Source: Fomes fomentarius (lineage: Eukaryota; Basidiomycota; Agaricomycetes; Polyporales; Polyporaceae). From it: a stretch of 64,000 nt of DNA. This document shows positions 58,472-64,000 of the stretch, one piece after another. The DNA is taken from positions 930,001-994,000 of the forward strand of contig JABYQN010000003.1 of the NCBI GenBank assembly GCA_022606135.1, in the 5' to 3' direction. Below the pieces are notes generated by a model. It was not told the origin of the DNA, did no database searches, and saw only the letters and a program-made list of their open reading frames with translations. How positions within the stretch are numbered: position 1 is the first letter of the stretch; each line of letters starts with the position of its first letter. Made by a program: the position numbers and the translations under genes.

Positions 58472-58478
58472 TATATAA
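58472..58478 (+). promoter_or_regulatory. TATA box of GDB1
   Basis: TATATAA 78-84 bp upstream of the start codon at 58556, downstream of the CRE. Spacing fits a core promoter with a leader of about 50 bases. Confidence 0.55.
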
Positions 58479-58555
58479 CGCGTTACGTCCATCGCTTCCC
58501 CCGACGCGTCTCTCCGCCCTCGCTCTTCATATCGTCGCCGACTAGGTCCTCCGCC

Positions 58556-61500
58556 ATGCCCAAAGCAGCCAGGAAGGCAAAGGCAGCCATCGCCTCTGTT
58601 ACGATCCCGAAGTCAAAACTCACAGAGTCAGATGGCAGCTCGCCACAGACACCCAAGACACCCAAGACCCCGGCGGACGAGGGTATCGAGTTTTTTGAGT
58701 CGACAGTCAGCAAGCCGGACCAGCCCATCCGTGTATACGAGTTGCGGTTAGATCCTGATGGTGGTCCAAACAAAGACAGAGCCGTTGAGTATCTTTCGTC
58801 TCAACCTGCTACAAGCATATCTTGGCCAGTGGGCCTGTGCAAGCCGCCCTTTGAAAGCATACATTAACCTTTCCACACAGTATATGCGTCTTCCTCCTGC
58901 ATACGTTCCGTATGTTGTACGAGTTTCCCTTGATGCCGGTACCCCGGCGACACGTAATGGTGTGTTCAAAACCAACTTCCCGTTAGATGGTGGAGTATTC
59001 CAGCGCGACCGCTTTGCAGAACGAAGGTGCGTCGAAAGACCCATTCGCCGGAATTGAACTGATTCGTGGTCTCTCAGGCTACCAACCGACTTCTCTTCCC
59101 CAATCCAGATTGACTTGCCAATCTCACATGCTGGTGCTTTCGCGTATTGGATCGAATACGATGGAGAAGCTCCTGAGACGCGGGTTAAGGGACGAGAGGG
59201 ATACTTCAATATCGACCCGATTCTCCGGGCTAAGGCGCGCTCCCCCATCCTGTCGTCGAACGGTACTATCGCTGCAGACGGATCGTCAGTCAAGTCCGAA
59301 TACGTCAACCTGCCTCTCGATGGTCTCTCTATTCTGACCCTGGTATCGAAGTGGATGGGTCCTATCTCGGCATGGCGCGACTACTTTGAGGAGACGAGCG
59401 CGAGAGGATACAACATGATTCACTGGACACCCCTTCAGGAGCGTGGAGAGAGTGACAGTCCTTACTCTATTCGCAATCAACTCGTCTACGAACCTTCCAT
59501 GCTCCCGGGTAAGAACATTGGCTCGGATGGCGGCCAGACACAGTTGGAAGAGGTGTTGAAGATTGCCAGAGAAGAATACGGCCTCCTCAGTCTGACCGAC
59601 GTCGTACTGAACCACACCGCGAACGACAGTCCGTGGCTTGTGGACCATCCGGAAGCGGGTAAGGCGAAGCTTCCTTGCACCTCCAACCCGCTGACTTACA
59701 TCTGCGGCTAGGCTACAGTCCGGCGAATACTCCGCATCTTACTCCGGCGCTGGAGATTGACACAGCTATGCTCGAGTTCTCCGGTATCTTGCAATCGGTC
59801 GGCCTTCCCACAGCGGTAACTTCGGAACAAGACATCGCACAACTAGTCGACGGTTTTGATGGCTACTTGAAGGAGCGCGATTTGTGGCAATATTATGTGC
59901 TTGACGTGAAGCGGGAGCGTGCCGCGGTAAAGGAAGCCCTCGATAAGGCTGATGTCACACCTTGGTCCGGCGTTGATGTCGCCCACAGAACTACTGTCGA
60001 GCTCGCCGAGGTCATCCGTAACTCAGGACACCTCGAGGGATACCGCAAATTGGAGAAGCGATTCTGTGCGCATGTAGCTGGTCCCATCGCGGCCGGGTTC
60101 GTGAAAGCTGCTTTCGTGGATCTTGAGAGCAACGACGCTCTCGTTGATGCATGGGTCCGCGTGGTTGACGTGCTCAACGTCCCGTTGTACGAGGAGTGGA
60201 ACGAGGATACGAAGGCAGCTATGACGCAGATTCGCAATAGACTGAGTTACACGCGTCTCGAGGAGCATGGTCCCATGTTAGGACCTATCACACCAGAGTC
60301 AGTGTCTTCATCCTCGCTCTTGACATTCTTCTGAACGACGGGCTTCATAGAGTGCCGCTTGTGGAACCATACTTCACGCGACTCAAGAAGACCGATCCCA
60401 TGACTTCCTCGCTAGCAAACAACGGGTGGATCTGGAACGCTGATCCACTGTCTAACTTTGCATTGTGGCCGTCGAAGGCGTACCTTCGTCGGGAGGTGAT
60501 AGTTTGGGGCGACTGCGTGAAGCTGCGTTACGGCGACGGTCCATCCTCCAACCCTTGGCTATGGGAGTACATGACGAAGTATGTCACCTCTTTGGCTGGG
60601 AGTTTCGAAGGCTTCCGGATCGACAACTGCCATTCCACACCGCTGCATGTAGGTATCACTCTGCTCGACGCTGCGCGCGTTGTCAATCCAAACCTCTATG
60701 TATGCGCGGAACTGTTCACGGGGAGCGAGGATATGGACACGCTCTTCGTCAGCAGACTTGGTATCAACAGCTTGATTCGTGAAGCAGGGAACGCATGGGA
60801 TCCCAAAGAGTTTTCGCGACTGTTGTATCGCCATGGTCTTGGCAAACCGATTGGTCAGTTCGTCCATCCTTCTCAGGGTCATGAGCTAACAAAGACGATC
60901 CAATCAGGCTCCATGGACGGCGCATGTATGACTAGTAAAGGAGAATTACCTTCGCCTACGGGCAGGGGTCCCACTCGTGACTGCGTCGTGATTCCCCACA
61001 ACGGCTCAGTGCCGCACGCTCTCTTCTATGATCTCACTCACGACAACGAGTCATACCTTCACAAGCGATCTGCGGAGGATGCGCTCTCCACTGGTGCTCT
61101 TATCACATTCTCTTATTCCGCTATCGGCTCAGTAAAGGGGTTCGACGACCTCTACCCGAAGCTGTTGAACCTAGTCGTGGAGAAGAGGCGATACGAGGTA
61201 ACTGGCCAAGGGGAACGCAGTGGTATCGCGAAGGTCAAGAGACTGCTCAACGCGCTACATACGGAGATAGCATTGGAGGGATACGAGGAAGGACATGTTC
61301 ACCAAGAGAACGATGTAAGTGTCTTCGCGTACGTATTAAGCTGATCAGACCTCAACAATCATTCTACAGTATATAGTTCTTCACCGTGTGCAACCGCGCA
61401 CACAAAAAGGTTACATCCTCGTGGCCCACACAGCTTTCCATAAGGGGTCCAAGGACCGTGGTCATAGTGCGTGGTGCTGGTATCTGACACTACTAAATAT

Positions 61501-64000
61501 TTGCTTACCCGGCCGCAGTCACCCCGATCAAGCTTCGCAGCACCAAGGCGAAGTTCATCTATGGAACACATATCGAGTTCACCTCGTATGACATTGACAA
61601 CGATCCGAACACCCTCCACGGTCTTCCTGGCAAGCTTATTGAGATTCCAGAGGTCGTCGTCCCTCAGGGTCTTGATGGCGAAGGACCTTACGCAGAAATC
61701 GTCGTTCCCGAGTACTTCCCTCCTGGAAGTTTCATGGTATTCCAAACGCAGCTCCAGGGTCTGGACACTAGTCTCGATGAGTTCTGTTCTCAGGGTGCAG
61801 ACACCGCGTTTGGTGACCTTGGTCTGGTTGATCTGAACGTGGTCCTGCATCGTGCAGAAGGCGAAGAGAGAGACGCGACGAACGGAGAGATCGGGACGTA
61901 CTCTATACCAAACCTCGGCAACTTGGTTTATTGCGGATTGGAAGGATGGATGCACCCTCTTCGACACATCATGCGGTACAATGACTTGGGGCATCCGCTC
62001 TGCGCGCACCTGCGTGAAGGCACTTGGGCCTTTGACTATGTACACAATCGCCTATTTAAGTATGTATTCTCCGTTGACGGATTATCGCGTACTGATATTG
62101 TACTCCAGGCAAGTAGATGTCTCCTCCAATCTCGCACAACCAGCGAAGTGGTTAGAAGAGAGGCTCGAGCGCGTCAAAGAAACTGTTCCTCCTTTCTTGA
62201 GGCCGAAGTACTTCGCTATCATTATCTCAGAAGCTTACAAAGCTGCCCGCCGGGTGGCTATCGAACAGTGCTCCAACTTCGTCACCAGCGGACACGACTT
62301 CACTCAAGACCTCGCGCTGTGCTCTATTCAGATGCACGGACAGGTGAAATCTGCATCCCTTGACCCAGGTAAACCTACACCATCTCTGGCGGCCGGACTA
62401 CCACACTTTACGGCCGGTTGGGCTCGTGTTTGGGGTCGCGACGTCTTCATCTCGCTGCGCGGGCTGTTCCTCACGACGGGGAACTTTGAGGGGGCCAAAT
62501 CTCACATACTCGCGTTTGCGTCGACGCTCAAGCATGGCCTGATACCTAACCTCCTTGATTCCGTGCGCAGCCCCCGGTATGCTTATGTTCCATGTCAATC
62601 TATGTGGGGCTGATCCGTCTCCTCGCGTATAGTTACAACTCGCGTGACTCACCATGGTGGATGTTACAGAACATTCAGGACTATGTAAACAGCGCACCGG
62701 ATGGTCTTTCTATCCTCTCAGAGTCGGTGAAGCGTCGCTTCCCAAAGGACGACACCTGGGTCGCATGGAACGACGAGCGCGCATATTCGTTCTCGACCAC
62801 GATTGCGGAGATTATTCAGGAGATCTTACAGCGGCACGCTAGCGGTATCTCCTTCCGTGAATACAACGCCGGCCCCAATCTGGACATGCAGATGAAGGAA
62901 GAAGGGTTCAACATCGACATTCGGGTCGACTGGAAGACTGGGTTCATCTTCGGTGGGAACAAGTTCAACTGTGGGACGTGGATGGACAAGATGGGTTCGT
63001 CCGAGCGTGCTGGCAACAAGGGTCTCCCAGGTACCCCTCGCGACGGTGCACCGGTCGAAATCACTGGCCTGCTGAAGAGTACTCTGCGCTGGTTGGACCA
63101 GCTTTCAACTGCGGGCAAGTTCCCGTTCAAGGGGGTCGAAGCAGAGAGTGAGTGTGTTGATGCAAATCGCGGTCGTGTAGTTGCTGATCCGCATCTAGTC
63201 GATGGGAGCAAGCGGTTGGTGACTTACGGAGAATGGAGCAACCTCGTCCAAGCGTCGTTCGAGAAGGCCTACTACGTCCCCACTGGTATGTCCTTTGGTG
63301 ACAACATCGAGAAGCATCTGACACTTCAGCAGATCCCAGCGAAGACTCAAAGTACTACATCAACCCATATGTGGTCAATCGCCGCGGCATATACAAGGAT
63401 GTTTATGGCACTCCCTCTGACCGAGAGTGGTCGGACTACCAATTCCGCCCCAACTTCCCCATCGCCATGACGGTCGCTCCAGAGCTGTTTGATCCGGAGC
63501 ATGCATTGGGTGCTCTCAAGCTCGCCGACAAGGTGCTCCGTGGTCCCCTTGGTATGAAGACGCTTGATCCTGCAGACCTACAGTATCGTCCAAACTACGA
63601 CAACGCCAATGACAGCACCGACAGGGCCATAGCGCAGGGTTGGAACTATCACCAGGTGCGTGTCCTAGGCACATATCTGACGACCTGTAGATGCTGACAT
63701 CAGTCATCCAGGGTCCCGAATGGGGTTGGCCTCTCGGCTACTTCCTGCGGGCTTACCTGTACTTTGACACCAAGGTCGGCGCTGGGAAAAAGGTGCGTTC
63801 GTGTGAATTAACGCTCGACGCAACACTAAGACTCGGTGTAGGACCCTACCGAGACCCTCCACCACCTCCACCAGATCCTACTCAAGCCTCGCGAGCACGT
63901 TCAAAAGGATCCTTGGGCCGGCCTGCCTGAGTTGACAAATGAGAATGGTACATACTGTCATGATTCTTGCACCACTCAAGCCTGGAGCGCGAGTTGTGTG
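58556..64000 (+). CDS. GDB1: glycogen debranching enzyme, 3' end cut by window
   Basis: Bifunctional 4-alpha-glucanotransferase and amylo-1,6-glucosidase of glycogen breakdown. Exons: 58556-58783, 58881-59026, 59078-59658, 59712-60297, 60351-60853, 60908-61314, 61370-61460, 61519-62059, 62109-62576, 62633-63147, 63199-63285, 63333-63655, 63712-63792, 63842 to beyond 64000. The visible part is 1572 residues in one frame, against about 1530 in yeast and human, so little is missing. The GH13-like half has SLTDVVLNHTAND and GFRIDNCHSTPLHV (nucleophile Asp in RIDNCHS) and CAELFTGSEDMD. The GH133 half has HFTAGWARVWGRDVFISLRG and DIRVDWKTGFIFGGN. The intron at 63148-63198 is stop-free and in frame. 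CRE and TATA elements lie upstream. No frame breaks. Confidence 0.96.

Overview
The window is nuclear DNA of a filamentous basidiomycete, most likely an Agaricomycete. The evidence is very dense, short introns (mostly 50-60 nt, GT...AG), gene spacing of a few hundred bases, and a gene content that is typically fungal (septin-associated kinase, Dal5-type permease, Doa10, Hsh155, expanded BTB genes). No transposon, rRNA, tRNA or CRISPR array was recognised. I rebuilt 22 protein-coding genes; for nearly all of them the exon lengths add up to an exact multiple of three.

Left part (1-26 kb) is mixed. It starts with a possible small metabolic group: an alpha/beta-hydrolase (440-1729), a BAHD-type acyltransferase (1935-3764) and a Dal5-like MFS permease (4848-6581). 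Next come a YGK1/HDDC2-like 5'-nucleotidase in nine small exons (7168-8304), ribosomal protein eL8 (8686-10075), the ERAD ubiquitin ligase Doa10/Ssm4 (10363-15770), a secreted alginate-lyase-like enzyme (16613-17901), a catalytic-core-only cystathionine beta-synthase (18823-20461), two tandem double-BTB genes (21034-22602 and 23193-24881) and a DOPA-dioxygenase-family gene (25082-25761).

Right part (27-64 kb) is a conserved housekeeping block whose genes alternate strand without exception: SF3B1/Hsh155, AP-1 gamma-adaptin, a forkhead factor, DNA ligase IV, Pat1, a Golgi-type glycosyltransferase, Tma16, a Gin4-type kinase, a CCCH-RBR ubiquitin ligase, Sgf73 and glycogen debranching enzyme (cut by the window end). 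Divergent pairs share promoters of 250-700 bp, some with clear motifs (CRE palindrome, TCACGTG box, inverted TGAGTCA element).

The most consequential observation is technical. Six frame breaks in five genes, including the essential SF3B1, are all explained by one missing base in a run of four to six G or C. This pattern fits homopolymer under-calling in the assembly better than gene decay. Biologically, the points most worth a second look are the four-finger CCCH plus RBR ligase, the forkhead core with an altered recognition helix, the tandem double-BTB pair with a C-terminal WCxxC motif, and the eL8 gene whose first exon appears to be the start codon alone followed by a 355-nt intron.
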